Shown: positions 1 through 9,776, numbered from the stretch's first letter. The stretch is 64,000 bases of DNA from Bacteroidales bacterium (GCA_013138975.1 WTBR01000034.1:1-64000); one strand, 5' to 3'. Numbers and translations are program-made. The notes: generated by a model not told the origin, from the sequence alone.

Positions 1-560
1 ATTAGGGGTATACAGCATCATAGAAATATTAAAATGGTCGTCTGTTGATAGAAGCATGGTTTTATAGTAAATAATTTATTAAAATCTATGAAGAAAATTT
101 GGATTACAACATAGAAGCTTGTCGAAGTATAGACAACTTTCTGACTATTCGGACACCCTCATGATAGATTCTCTTATATTTAAAATACAAACACGAGCAG
201 AAATCTCTATCACATTATATAAAACCTTTACACAATCCTTTAGTATAAAATTCCGTTTAACTCGCCAAGCCGTTCTGTTTTTCCTCTTGCAACCCGCCAA
301 ACCGCTAGAGCGGCTAGGTGGATTAAGCAGCTTTGCGGATCAAAAAACAATTTCAATTTAGTTCATAAGCATACGATTGTGTATATTTGTTAGTCTTAAT
401 AAATTTCAATTAAATAAAATAAACAATCCAATATGTAAGTCCCCTAGCCGCTCAAAGTTACTGGGCGAATGGGTACAGATTCTCATAATTTTACCGCTCA
501 AAGCGGCTTGACGAATAAATATTAAAAACATAATTTTTAATCATTTAAAGAAAATATACT
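1..560. other. Intergenic region with repeat fragments, no gene supported
   Basis: No convincing gene lies here; the one sizeable open frame (119-361) runs through repeat sequence and its product resembles nothing I know. Seen directly: a 'gcttgtcgaagtatagacaactt' type segment near 115-140 that recurs near 40310-40332, a small perfect palindrome CCGCTAGAGCGG at 302-313, and two further 'agccgct'/'aaagcggct' fragments at about 445-455 and 495-512. Similar GC-rich palindromic pieces occur at 35656-35678 and about 40028-40052, so this looks like a dumping ground for short dispersed repeats. The final 40 bases are the A-rich leader of the M20 peptidase gene. Confidence 0.6.
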
Positions 561-1637
561 ATGTCAGAAAGAATGATAAAGCAATTTATGGAAATGGTTC
601 AAATTGATAGTGAATCAAGTAATGAAGCAAATTTTATAAATTATTTGGAAAAAGAATTCCAAAAAATAGGAGCAGAAACAGTTCAAGATAGCTATGGTAA
701 TTTAATTGCAAAATTACCTGCAAAAGGATGTGAAGGCAAAGATCCAATTTTATTATCATGCCATGCCGATACCGTTAAACCCGGTGTAGGTATTGAACCG
801 ATACTTGAAAACGGAATAATACGATCGAAAGGAGAAACTATTTTAGGCGCCGATGACAAAGCAGGTATAGCAGAAATGCTTGAAGCACTTAGAATTGCAG
901 AAATACATCCTCCTATTGAGGTTGCCATATCACGTGAAGAAGAAATAGGATTATTTGGAGTTAAAAATCTTGATTATAGTAAACTTACCGCTAAAAAAGG
1001 ATTCTTACTCGATAATGACACCCTGGATACAATCATAATTGGTGGCCCATCTTATTTTACTTTTGATGTTACGGTAAAAGGCAAATCGGCACATGCAGGA
1101 ATGGAACCCGAAAAAGGAATTAATGCAATTGTTGCAGCATCAAAAGCAATTGTAGCCCTAAAAATTGGTAGGTTAGATCATGAAACAACAGCCAATGTTG
1201 GAATTATAGAAGGTGGAATTGTTCGTAACGGAGTACCTGATAAAGTAGTTTTTAAAGCAGAATGCCGAAGCTTAAATCACGAAAAAGCAGAAAAACTTGC
1301 AAACGAAATGAAAGAAATTATTATTCGTGAAGTTGAAGCTGCTGGAGCAAAAGTTGAAATCGTAGAAAATAATTTATGCAAAGCTGTTGATATTCCTGAG
1401 AGTTCATTTACTGTGGAGTTATCGAAACAAGCACTTAAGAAAGTTGGTATTGATGCAAAAGCAACTTTCATGACCGGTTTTACCGATGCTTCGATTTATA
1501 ATAATATGGGAATTGAAATGGCTGTAGTGGGTATCGGAGCAAAAAACGAGCACGCTCTTGACGAACATATCTATGTTGAAGATATGGAAAAAGCACTAAT
1601 CATGGTGGTTGAAATATTACGATTGTCGGCTCAATAA
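561..1637 (+). CDS. M20-family metallopeptidase (PepT-like)
   Basis: Predicted cytoplasmic zinc di/tripeptidase of 358 residues. The two-zinc centre of the M20 family is visible: H68 in SCHADT with D70, the bridging D98 in GADDKAG, the general-base/ligand glutamates in REEEIG at 125-130, D151 in LLDNDT, and H331 near the C-terminus in NEHALDEH. A dimerisation (lid) domain follows from about residue 165 to 270, beginning with the KGKSAHAGMEP segment typical of the family. No signal peptide. The length fits the PepT-like subgroup, which is shorter than classical PepT (about 410). The ATG at 561 is preceded by an A-rich leader without a Shine-Dalgarno sequence, as usual in Bacteroidota. It is a single gene, closed by a strong hairpin terminator. 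Family assignment is secure; the exact peptide substrate is not known. Confidence 0.92.
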   Translation: MSERMIKQFMEMVQIDSESSNEANFINYLEKEFQKIGAETVQDSYGNLIAKLPAKGCEGKDPILLSCHADTVKPGVGIEPILENGIIRSKGETILGADDKAGIAEMLEALRIAEIHPPIEVAISREEEIGLFGVKNLDYSKLTAKKGFLLDNDTLDTIIIGGPSYFTFDVTVKGKSAHAGMEPEKGINAIVAASKAIVALKIGRLDHETTANVGIIEGGIVRNGVPDKVVFKAECRSLNHEKAEKLANEMKEIIIREVEAAGAKVEIVENNLCKAVDIPESSFTVELSKQALKKVGIDAKATFMTGFTDASIYNNMGIEMAVVGIGAKNEHALDEHIYVEDMEKALIMVVEILRLSAQ

Positions 1638-1656
1638 AAAATTTATAAATACGAAG

Positions 1657-1692
1657 TTCGATATAGTCTTATGACTATATCGAATTTTTATT
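1657..1692 (+). terminator. Intrinsic terminator after the M20 peptidase gene
   Basis: Perfect 12-bp inverted repeat TTCGATATAGTC (1657-1668) and GACTATATCGAA (1673-1684) with a 4-base loop, followed by a T-rich run (1685-1692). It starts 20 bases after the peptidase stop codon. Confidence 0.85.
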
Positions 1693-1723
1693 AAAGACTG
1701 GCAAAAAAATATATTTGTTTAAA

Positions 1724-2494
1724 ATGAACCGACTTTTATTATTACTTACATTAACTTTCTTTGTATTAAAGTTAAGTTCGCAAAATAAATATTTCATTTC
1801 CATAGAAGCTTCTCCTGTATTATCCTACAGGAGCAATATTTTAGCCGATTATAGTTCTGAAACTATAGAAAACCCTTCGGGCAGTTTTATATTTGACAAT
1901 TTTGAGAAAAATTATGATTCCATTGAAAGTTCTAAATTAGGATATCAGATATCCTTAAACCTGGGATATAATATTACCGATAAAATTAGTATTCATACAG
2001 GTATTAAATTTAAGAATATAGGCCTTAAAACAGAATTTAAAGCACCAATTGGAATATATGAAAGCGATATTAGCGTGATAGTTCCGGATTACGATTTTAC
2101 AATAGAACAATATTCAAATATTTATTATTTAGGTGTGCCGATTAACTTGGCTTATAAAGTTTATTCGAAAAATAAATTTAATTTGAATTTAAATTTGGGT
2201 GGGACTGTAGATTTTTTATTATCGTATGATTCTCCAAAAAATACAATATATTCAACTACAGCAACAGAACAAGATTTTTCAGAATATTCCAGTATAACAT
2301 TAAATATTAATGGAGGAATTCAAATTTCTTATTCAATTAACGATAAATTTAATTTGTATATAATGCCCGAATATACAAGATATCTTACACCAAATATTAA
2401 ATTTAATATTGATGTTTCCGATGAAATTTATGCTAAGATAAACCAATATCACTATTTTGGTGATTTAAAAATTGGATTACAATATAAACTTTAG
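1724..2494 (+). CDS. Outer-membrane beta-barrel protein (PorT-like/OMP_b-brl family)
   Basis: A 256-residue secreted protein. Residues 1-20 form a signal peptide (MNRLLLLLTLTFFVLKLSSQ). The rest alternates short aromatic-ended beta strands, for example GYQISLNLGYNITDKISIHTG and the terminal DLKIGLQYKL, the pattern of small Bacteroidota outer-membrane barrels that align to PorT-like domains. I chose the ATG at 1724 over a TTG at 1715, which adds only three codons and has no better leader. The role is unknown; proteins of this class are structural porins or accessory barrels. It stands alone between the terminator of the peptidase gene and a decayed intergenic stretch. Subfamily assignment is tentative because these barrels diverge quickly. 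Confidence 0.7.
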   Translation: MNRLLLLLTLTFFVLKLSSQNKYFISIEASPVLSYRSNILADYSSETIENPSGSFIFDNFEKNYDSIESSKLGYQISLNLGYNITDKISIHTGIKFKNIGLKTEFKAPIGIYESDISVIVPDYDFTIEQYSNIYYLGVPINLAYKVYSKNKFNLNLNLGGTVDFLLSYDSPKNTIYSTTATEQDFSEYSSITLNINGGIQISYSINDKFNLYIMPEYTRYLTPNIKFNIDVSDEIYAKINQYHYFGDLKIGLQYKL

Positions 2495-2834
2495 AGCAAT
2501 TATTTAGTAAAAGTTGTAAATTAATACAAGCTTTCTCGTTTTATCTAATTTGTATCATATCCTTACAAGTGGTATTTTTTTTTACCATCTGAGAGTCTAT
2601 GTATTTTGGAAAGTTAACAGCAATTGAATTGTATTCAAAAGAACTTTTCGCAGTAGATTAATTTTGCTACATGGCTAATTATAATTCGATTATAAGAAAC
2701 CTGATCATAAATTATCGCAGTCATTTACAGTTCTCAATTTAATTTTTCATATTTGATTGTTCGTAATTCGCGAATCGCGAATCGAAGATCGGCGAAGCCA
2801 ATTGAGTATAGGCGATATGAAAAAGCATAACGGG

Positions 2835-2999
2835 ATGCGTCTCCAAGACATAGTAGTATTATTGAAAATAATTGCTCTAAAGTATGATGATTAGTACAAT
2901 TCTGATTTAGCACAATCATTAAAAATTAGCCCATCTGAAGTATTGAATAGGTTCAAAATTGCAGTTGAAGAATTAGAAAAACGCATAAAGAATGTTTAG
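2835..2999 (+). pseudogene. Remnant of a small helix-turn-helix protein
   Basis: Reading from the ATG at 2835 gives MRLQDIVVLLKIIALKYDD, an in-frame TAG at 2892-2894, then YNSDLAQSLKISPSEVLNR followed by FKIAVEELEKRIKNV and a stop at 2997. The segment 'DLAQSLKISPSEV' has the layout of an HTH recognition motif found in small Bacteroidota regulators whose N-termini read like LLKI(I)...KDLA..L.IS.SEV. Seen: the interrupted frame. Inferred: it is a decayed regulator, since both halves are protein-like and in one frame. The rest of the gap (2495-3120) holds no other recognisable gene apart from a terminator. Confidence 0.5.
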
Positions 3000-3072
3000 A
3001 AAAAATATTAATACACTGAAAATGGCTGATGATTATTAGAAACGATTAAAATAATGCAATTAGATATAAAAA

Positions 3073-3094
3073 GGGGAGCTTCGAAAAGCTCCCC
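3073..3094 (-). terminator. Intrinsic terminator of the gingipain-like gene
   Basis: Perfect 9-bp stem GGGGAGCTT / AAGCTCCCC (3073-3081, 3086-3094) with a CGAA loop. On the minus strand it is followed by TTTTT (complement of 3068-3072). It lies 27 bases past the stop codon of the minus-strand protease gene. Confidence 0.9.
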
Positions 3095-3120
3095 TTCTTA
3101 ATTAACAAATGATTCTGAGT

Positions 3121-6100
3121 TTATTCTTTAATAAAACGTTTTGAATCAACTTTATTTTCACCTTCAATTACAATTAAATAAATTCCAGTGTTAAAATGTT
3201 CGATATCTAAACTCTTATGATTTTCTTCCATAATGAAATTATCAATTATGCGACCATTAATATCAAGTATTTTTACATTGATATTTGCACCATAACCGTT
3301 TAATTCGATATTAAGCATTTTGTTTGCTGGATTTGGATACAGGTCAAAAGAATTAGATTCTATAGAAACTTCATCAATTGCCATATCAGAGAAAGCTTCT
3401 GAACTACTAATACTTACAGTATAATCTTCTACTTCACCATATGGGAATGTTTCACAAGCAGTTTGTGCTCCGTTATATTTCATTGAAACTCTCATTCTTG
3501 AAGTAACACCATTAGCAGAAGTTGGAATGCTCATATTACCAGTAACAGCTGATGTACTCATTGTACCACAATCGTAAACTAGTTCATCTGTATCATTAAA
3601 AACACCATCTAAATTTAAATCAATCCAGATTTTCCAGTATTCGTTATAAGTAGAACCACTAAATGCAGGTGTTAAAGTAACACTAGTTGTACCAGAATTT
3701 ACATTTACTGTTTCAGAAGTGAAATCAGTATATCCTGCTGCACCTGAAGTATTGGTATACGTTCCAATTTGAACTGAACCAATCCACTCATAGCTAAAGT
3801 TACTGCCTACTGTTGTACAATAAGTTAATGCTGTAGGATCTGTTATTACAGCCGTTGTACTAGATACTGAAGACTCTGCTGCTTCATCATCTGTTACTTT
3901 TAAAGTAACTGTAAATGTACCGTCAGTTGTATACGTATGGCTAGGATTTGCTAAGGTACTAGTTCCACCATCACCAAATGTCCAAGCATAAGAAACTATT
4001 GATCCGTCAGAATCAGTAGAACCTGCACTACTAAATGCAACAGATGTATTTATTTGACCTGAATATGGGCCATTTACAACAGCTGTAGGAGGAATATTAC
4101 CTATTTCTGTTGAGTACTCTGCATATATATTATATAAAAAGCTTGACTGAGTTGCTGTGCTACCCCAAGTAGTTGGCATTCCTGCACTCCAAGTTGTTCC
4201 TGCATCTATTCTTCCAGGATCTCCTGTTAAATATTGAATTCCAGGATTAGTTTCATATACCCAAGCTAGGAATATATTATCATCTTCTAATACTTGTACC
4301 GGAGTTATCAAGTTAATAGTTTGCCATCCTGTAGTTGAACTTACTACTGTAGATGCTGTTACACCAATTCTATTGCTTGGTACTGTAGCTGTTCCTTCAT
4401 ATATACCTAATATCATATTACCACTACCACCCAGGTGATACATAGTAATACTTTGAATTACTCCACTTTCCGGCATTACCAATGGCATTGCTCTTCTGTT
4501 AGCTGTTGTTGTGTTTTGATCACCTAAGTCAGTATAACCTAAATATGATGGAAGCGCAACAAAATTTGCTACAACATTCTTATCTTCTGTCATTACAACA
4601 CTTGTTGGATTGCTTGTTCCACTAATGTCACCACTCCAAAAATCAAATTCATAACCTGAAGCTGGAATTGCTGTTACGTTAACAGAGGTATTCTCAATAT
4701 ACGATCCACTTGCAGGGCTAATTGATCCTGCTCCTGTACCAATAGATGAAGTTAAAGCAAACTCTGTTGTACTACCACCTGTTACAGGTACTGTTACAGA
4801 ATATCTATAATAATTTTGCTGTGTAACTGTAACTATTATATTACCACCTACTTGACTAGGGATTGTAATTGATTTAGAAGCACCTGTTCCTATTGCTGTG
4901 CCAAGAATTTCTCCATTTGCAGTAATAGCAATTAGAGATCCTGTATTTGCAGTAACACTAAATGTTGTAACTCCTGCTGCAAGTTGAGCAGCATGTGAAA
5001 TTGTTAAATTTTGAGGTACTTCAGAATAAAGCATTGTAAAAGCATCACCATGTAAATGGAATAAATTATAAGTAATAGCTTTATCAGAAGTATTATATGG
5101 CCAGTTCGACTGAGCAAGGAAATATTTTCCATTCACACTTGCAAAACCCGGTAATAATGTTGCCGGTGTAGCATCTACACTAGTCAAAGCACTTTGATTT
5201 GGCATAAAATCAGGCCACATAAAATCATATATACCCCAAGCAAAAGCATCATTAACAAAAGAATAAGATACCTGTGTTGCAGCTATTAATCCTAATGCAC
5301 CTGCATTTTCTCCGTTGTATGTATATCGGTGAAATTTCTCAGCAAAACATTCAGAAGTATAGTCAAATTGACCAGTTGAACAGTTCATTGAAAAAATAAA
5401 GGATAAATCAGTATTTGTTAAAGAACTAATATTTGTACTTGTGAATGATGGCTCACCCCAACCCCAGTAAGCACCATGGTCACGATGTTGTAACATAAAA
5501 GCTCCACTATTCAAGGCATTAACAACGTCAGTTGCGTCTCCACCTGACCAATTACCAAGAGTTGTAGGGCTAGCAGGGATATAATCTAAACCATTAGGGC
5601 CAAAATAATTTACTACTGTAGATGTATTTGTTGCAGTAGACCATACTGAACCTGGAGTACCATCATAAATTTCATTTATTCTTACAGGGCTTTTACCAAG
5701 TTCATTTTTTAAGTAACCACCAACGATTTCAGAACAAAGTTGAAACCATCTTTCTGTTTGCCATCCACAAGCTGTAACAGGATGATCATAAAAATCAGAA
5801 TCTGTTGGAGGATTTAACTCATAATTCTTAAATTTAGTAACCATTACTTCTAATTGGGCAGCATTTTGTGCTGTCATCCTTGCAAAAGTGATATCAGGTA
5901 AACCATCACTATTTACTACATCAGCATAATAGTTATCCGAAATGTAAGTTCCTTGGTAAGGGTGAGAATATTCCTTAGAAGTAATTCCAACACCTGAAGT
6001 TCCATAATCTGCCATTATTAATACAGCAACAGGTGGAGTATCCCAGTTATTATATGCATCTACAAAATAACTTTTTATAGTTTCAACACTATTACTACCA

Positions 6101-6954
6101 ATATCAGAAATTGTAACAATACCAGTACTAATTCCTTGTAGTGTTCTAAATTGCTTAATTGTGTCAGCCCATGCAATAAAACTTGCGTCATTAGGTACAA
6201 CAATTACATATTCGTAACCAGTAGCTTTACTATCTGTTTTAGTAGTATAGTCAGCTTTTGGTAAAGAAGTATAGTTCATTATTGTGTTTTCTAAAATAGG
6301 ATCAAACCAACGGCTTCTTAATCTATTTTCTCCAAACTCACTTTTACCACCTTCAAAGTTTACTTTTAATTCTATATCTCTGTATACAATTAATTCCTTT
6401 GTTACAGGATTATACTGAAAAGGACTAATTCCTAAAGTAACAACTTCAACTCCTCTGATTACAGATTTTTTTGAAATCTGAAATGGATTCGCAGGATAAA
6501 AAGCATTTTTAGAATAAACCTCTTCATTTTTTGTGAATTTAGTTGCTTCTTCTTGACCTACGAAAGGAATATCTAATGCAGGAGCTATATCCACATTTTT
6601 AATAATCTCTTTGCGCACATTAACTATTTCTAAACTAGCTGTTGCACCATTAGGTACTGCTACATATTTAGCATAGCTAGGTAGGTCTGGAGCACCTTCT
6701 TCACCTGGTAAAAATTTACCGGAAATTTCAATCGTTTTAAAAGTTGATTTCTCAAGCGTTTTATCTGCTAAAGAAAAATTTTGAACTGAAAAGTTTACAT
6801 CAACTCCTGTTGCTTTAGAGCTCTTCATGCTCATTCCTTCGGTTCCCCATGAATCCGAATAGGAATAAATGTCTTTTTGTCCAAAACTATAAGCACTTAT
6901 AAGCATGCAAATAGTTAAGATTACCAATTTTGTTTTAAGTAAATTTTTTTTCAT
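3121..6954 (-). CDS. Gingipain-like C25 cysteine protease with T9SS sorting domain
   Basis: Secreted multidomain protease of 1277 residues. Order seen: signal peptide (about 1-25), gingipain-type propeptide (about 45-240) with the FLPGEEGAPDLP segment, C25 catalytic domain (about 245-645) with the catalytic histidine H493 in HRDHGAYWGWG and catalytic cysteine C525 in FSMNCSTGQ, an InlB-like B-repeat (about 733-798, 'GYEFDFWSGD'), a jelly-roll-like linker (800-950), a PKD domain (about 955-1037, WTFGDGG), a GEVED domain (about 1072-1182, literally GEVEDYTV) and a C-terminal T9SS type A sorting domain (1200-1277, DLYPNPANK). Family knowledge: such proteins cross the outer membrane through T9SS, lose the sorting domain, and degrade extracellular proteins or process other T9SS cargo. 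Single gene with its own terminator. Substrate preference cannot be read. Confidence 0.93.
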   Translation of the reverse strand: MKKNLLKTKLVILTICMLISAYSFGQKDIYSYSDSWGTEGMSMKSSKATGVDVNFSVQNFSLADKTLEKSTFKTIEISGKFLPGEEGAPDLPSYAKYVAVPNGATASLEIVNVRKEIIKNVDIAPALDIPFVGQEEATKFTKNEEVYSKNAFYPANPFQISKKSVIRGVEVVTLGISPFQYNPVTKELIVYRDIELKVNFEGGKSEFGENRLRSRWFDPILENTIMNYTSLPKADYTTKTDSKATGYEYVIVVPNDASFIAWADTIKQFRTLQGISTGIVTISDIGSNSVETIKSYFVDAYNNWDTPPVAVLIMADYGTSGVGITSKEYSHPYQGTYISDNYYADVVNSDGLPDITFARMTAQNAAQLEVMVTKFKNYELNPPTDSDFYDHPVTACGWQTERWFQLCSEIVGGYLKNELGKSPVRINEIYDGTPGSVWSTATNTSTVVNYFGPNGLDYIPASPTTLGNWSGGDATDVVNALNSGAFMLQHRDHGAYWGWGEPSFTSTNISSLTNTDLSFIFSMNCSTGQFDYTSECFAEKFHRYTYNGENAGALGLIAATQVSYSFVNDAFAWGIYDFMWPDFMPNQSALTSVDATPATLLPGFASVNGKYFLAQSNWPYNTSDKAITYNLFHLHGDAFTMLYSEVPQNLTISHAAQLAAGVTTFSVTANTGSLIAITANGEILGTAIGTGASKSITIPSQVGGNIIVTVTQQNYYRYSVTVPVTGGSTTEFALTSSIGTGAGSISPASGSYIENTSVNVTAIPASGYEFDFWSGDISGTSNPTSVVMTEDKNVVANFVALPSYLGYTDLGDQNTTTANRRAMPLVMPESGVIQSITMYHLGGSGNMILGIYEGTATVPSNRIGVTASTVVSSTTGWQTINLITPVQVLEDDNIFLAWVYETNPGIQYLTGDPGRIDAGTTWSAGMPTTWGSTATQSSFLYNIYAEYSTEIGNIPPTAVVNGPYSGQINTSVAFSSAGSTDSDGSIVSYAWTFGDGGTSTLANPSHTYTTDGTFTVTLKVTDDEAAESSVSSTTAVITDPTALTYCTTVGSNFSYEWIGSVQIGTYTNTSGAAGYTDFTSETVNVNSGTTSVTLTPAFSGSTYNEYWKIWIDLNLDGVFNDTDELVYDCGTMSTSAVTGNMSIPTSANGVTSRMRVSMKYNGAQTACETFPYGEVEDYTVSISSSEAFSDMAIDEVSIESNSFDLYPNPANKMLNIELNGYGANINVKILDINGRIIDNFIMEENHKSLDIEHFNTGIYLIVIEGENKVDSKRFIKE

Positions 6955-8095
6955 AAAAATTTGATTTGGTTAAATTAAATAAAGTGTTAAAAAATTTGTT
7001 AAGGGTCAGAGTTAATTTTAAAACAGAACAAAAGATCTTTTTCTTCATATATATCAATAGATTAACTCTAAAGTCGAAAAGTCTTAATTATATATTTCAT
7101 ATTTAAAATAGGTTTATATTCGTCTTGTATTGATTTATATTAGTTAAAAAAATGGCGTATTTATTTTTATTATGTTTAAAATTAGCAATTATTTATTGAA
7201 CATGCAATAATCTTTTTGTTATACTTAATTAATGTTAATTCTAATTGGTTTAATCATAATAATTCCTCAAAATTCTACTTTAAATTCGCAAAGCGTAGCA
7301 CGGATTTATTAATAATCAGTATTTGATTACAATTTCATGACATCTACATTAGTTAACCCTGACACGGCTAATTATACCAATTCTTCATCAAAATGGCATA
7401 TTTGAAATCTAATTTAAAGTTTAGAATTGTTAATGCCATTACATATTCAATTCATATTTGATTTATAAATATGACATATTGTATTGTAAACGGTATTACT
7501 TAATATTTAAATGAATAAATATTTACTTGCGGATATTAGGTTCTACCTCGGAGTAAAAAGGTGAAATATATTGGGAAACGCCAGTTTTTTTTAAATAAGT
7601 ATTCTAAATGAGACCTCAGGAAACTTTCCAGAGCAATAAAATATGCATTGTTTCTTGAAAATTCAATATACTCTTGCCACTTTAGCTTATTATTCGTAGT
7701 AATCTGATATTGAACGTTGCGAAACATTTTCAAGAGATAATATATAATATCTATCTGGATTAGTTCAGCAAGTATAAAAGTAAATTACTTATTTTGGTAG
7801 TGAGAAAGTTTTAGTCCATCTGGTTTTTTATCGGGTAATTTAGAATAGTCGCATGACCTTGATAGATCTCAAAATAAATTCGGAATAATTACTATAAAGT
7901 TACGTGTTTGATTCATAAAGTTCGAATTCAAGGCTTGTGAAGTCCTATAATTTGGAGCTTACTTTTGTAAATAACCAATTATAGGGCGAGCGTAACGAAG
8001 AAGTCGGATTTTATGGACAAACACTAATTATATATTAAAGAATTGAATCATTTGGTATAGAGATATTTTTACTAAATTTACTTTAAAAAATTTCT
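6955..8095. other. 1.1-kb AT-rich intergenic region
   Basis: No gene supported. The 65-codon open frame at 7536-7733 (minus) has no recognisable product. Repeat relics are visible: 'cgcaaagcgtagcacgg' at about 7288-7304 resembles 24301-24317, 'acttgcggatatta' at about 7526 resembles the ends of the repeats at 24.1-24.55 kb, and a copy of the TGTCCATAAAGT element lies at 7892-8030. The first 60 bases upstream of 6954 should hold the promoter of the protease gene, but I cannot place a clear -7 box. Confidence 0.5.
7892..8030 (-). repeat. Dispersed palindromic element, TGTCCATAAAGT family, copy 1
   Basis: About 139 bp, roughly 90% identical by eye to 39442-39583 and homologous to the inverted copy at 52541-52705. 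Its right end reads 'ttttatggacaaacactaatta'-like (kept here as a description) and is the complement of the TAATTAGTGTTTGTCCATAAA end; its left end 'actataaagt' is a degraded version of the opposite inverted repeat. The interior contains 'ttcgaattcaaggcttgtga' and 'agggcgagcgtaacgaagaa'. No coding capacity. Confidence 0.8.
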
Positions 8096-8926
8096 ATGGA
8101 TTTAAAAACGATAAAATCCTTACAAGAAAGAGCAAAAGAGCTACATTGTATTTACGATATTGAAAAAGTATTTACAAATAAGGCTTTGACTTATAACGAA
8201 GTATTTTATCAAATTCTTGAAATTATTCCAAATGGTTGGCAGTATTCTTCTGTTTGTAATGCTGCAATTGAATTTGAAAATCAAAAATTTATTCTTGAAA
8301 ATTTTCAGGAATCCGAATGGATTCAGTCTTCAGAAATAATTGTTGATAACAACATAGTTGGTAAAATAGAAGTGTTTTATACTAACATACCATTTAGTGG
8401 TGAGTGTTTTCTTCCAGAAGAAAAAAAATTATTAAATACAATAGCAGAGCGATTGAGTCTTTTTATTTTCTATGATAGATTGGAAAAAACAGTTAAACTA
8501 TTATCGGAAGAAGCAACAAATAAGAATGAAGATCACTATTTAAAAAATGTTAGTGACGAGCACTGGAAATGGCGTTTTCGTATGGTTAAAAATATAGCAG
8601 ATAAAACCGATTTTGTATATTATGGAGTAAAAGCAATGTATATTATAGGCAGCACAAAGGAAGCGAATGCCGGTCCCGCAAGTGATATTGATATATTAGT
8701 ACACTTTAATGGGACTGAAAATCAGAAAAATCTTTTTAAAGCCTGGATAGATGGTTGGAATCATTCTTTAAGTGAGTTTAATAGAGAAAAAACAGGATAT
8801 CAATTAAAAGATGGATTAATTGATTTACATATCATAACTGATATAGATATTGAAAAAAAAACAAGCTTTGCGGTAATGATTGAAAATACTACAAACCCCG
8901 CAAGATTGATAAAAAAGATAGAATAA
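8096..8926 (+). CDS. GAF-like sensor domain plus nucleotidyltransferase domain protein
   Basis: Cytoplasmic protein of 276 residues with two parts. Residues 1-130 (KSLQERAKELHCIYDIEKVF, then IPNGWQYSSVCNAAIEF and ...LLNTIAERLS) match a GAF-like input module that I know from Bacteroidota pyruvate-phosphate-dikinase-like proteins and sensor kinases. Residues about 165-275 are a polymerase-beta-type nucleotidyltransferase: YIIGSTKEANAGPASDIDIL carries the G-S and D-x-D active-site motifs, and the third acidic position may be in GLIDLHII. The stop codon at 8926 is one base before the next gene's ATG, so the two are co-translated. The acceptor substrate is unknown; nucleotide transfer onto a protein, RNA or small molecule is possible. 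It is not an obvious MNT antitoxin because of the extra N-terminal sensor. Confidence 0.75.
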   Translation: MDLKTIKSLQERAKELHCIYDIEKVFTNKALTYNEVFYQILEIIPNGWQYSSVCNAAIEFENQKFILENFQESEWIQSSEIIVDNNIVGKIEVFYTNIPFSGECFLPEEKKLLNTIAERLSLFIFYDRLEKTVKLLSEEATNKNEDHYLKNVSDEHWKWRFRMVKNIADKTDFVYYGVKAMYIIGSTKEANAGPASDIDILVHFNGTENQKNLFKAWIDGWNHSLSEFNREKTGYQLKDGLIDLHIITDIDIEKKTSFAVMIENTTNPARLIKKIE

Positions 8927-8927
8927 T

Positions 8928-9776
8928 ATGAAATGTTTTTTTATTTCCGATCTACATGGTAAAATTGATAGATACGAAAAACTAATCCGTCAGATTAAAA
9001 TTGACACACCGGATATTTTATTTATAGGAGGCGACATACTTCCTGGTTTTCATGTAATTGCACGTTACGAATACGACGATTTTATTTCTGATTATTTAAT
9101 CCCTAAATTCCAAAACTTAAAATCAGAACTGAAAAATAGATATACTAAAGTCTTTATTATCTTAGGAAACGATGATCCTAAAATTGAAGAACCTAAAATC
9201 ATTAATGGAGAAAATCAGAATTTGTGGCAATATATACATAACAAAAAAGTAGAATTTAATGATTATGTAATTTATGGATATGCCAATATTCCACCCACAC
9301 CATTTTTATTAAAAGATTGGGAACGATACGATGTGTCAAGATATGTAGACCCCGGTTGTATACATCCGACAGAAGGTAAGAGAACAGTTATAGAAAAAGA
9401 CGATATCGAATACTCAACAATTTATAATGATTTACAAATTTTAGTCGGGGATGATAATTTAAAAAAATCTATTTTTTTATTTCATTCGCCACCCTATAAA
9501 ACAAACCTTGATAGGGCAGCACTTGATGGACAATTAATTGATTACGTTCCACTTGATGTTCATGTTGGCAGTATAGCGATTCAACGTTTTATTAATGAAA
9601 GGCAGCCATTATTAACTTTACATGGTCATATTCACGAATCATCAAGAATTACGGGTAGTTGGAAAGATAAATCTAATAATACTTATATGTTTTCAGCAGC
9701 GCATGAATTTCCTGATTTAGCAATCATTAAATTTGATTTATCTAAACCAGATACAGCTGAACGAATTATATTATAG
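8928..9776 (+). CDS. Calcineurin-like metallophosphoesterase
   Basis: Cytoplasmic metal-dependent phosphoesterase of 282 residues. The family's motif set is complete: D8-x-H10 (SDLHG), GGDILPG with D36, the GNDD motif (N81, D82), the lone histidine in FHSPP, and the C-terminal LHGHIHES with GH-x-H. These bind two metal ions and carry the catalytic histidine. The gene follows the nucleotidyltransferase gene with a 1-bp gap, so the pair probably works on opposite sides of the same modification, one adding a nucleotide or phosphate group and the other removing it; that is inference. In related genomes I recall this pair near PEP/pyruvate-binding dikinase-like genes, but none is in this window. 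No signal peptide or membrane segment. Confidence 0.88.
   Translation: MKCFFISDLHGKIDRYEKLIRQIKIDTPDILFIGGDILPGFHVIARYEYDDFISDYLIPKFQNLKSELKNRYTKVFIILGNDDPKIEEPKIINGENQNLWQYIHNKKVEFNDYVIYGYANIPPTPFLLKDWERYDVSRYVDPGCIHPTEGKRTVIEKDDIEYSTIYNDLQILVGDDNLKKSIFLFHSPPYKTNLDRAALDGQLIDYVPLDVHVGSIAIQRFINERQPLLTLHGHIHESSRITGSWKDKSNNTYMFSAAHEFPDLAIIKFDLSKPDTAERIIL

Noticed and set aside
119..361. 80-codon open frame on the plus strand
   Set aside because: It runs through repeat fragments and a palindrome, the product has no family resemblance, and there is no credible leader.
7536..7733. 65-codon open frame on the minus strand in a 1.1-kb gap
   Set aside because: No recognisable product and no promoter; the region is AT-rich with repeat relics.
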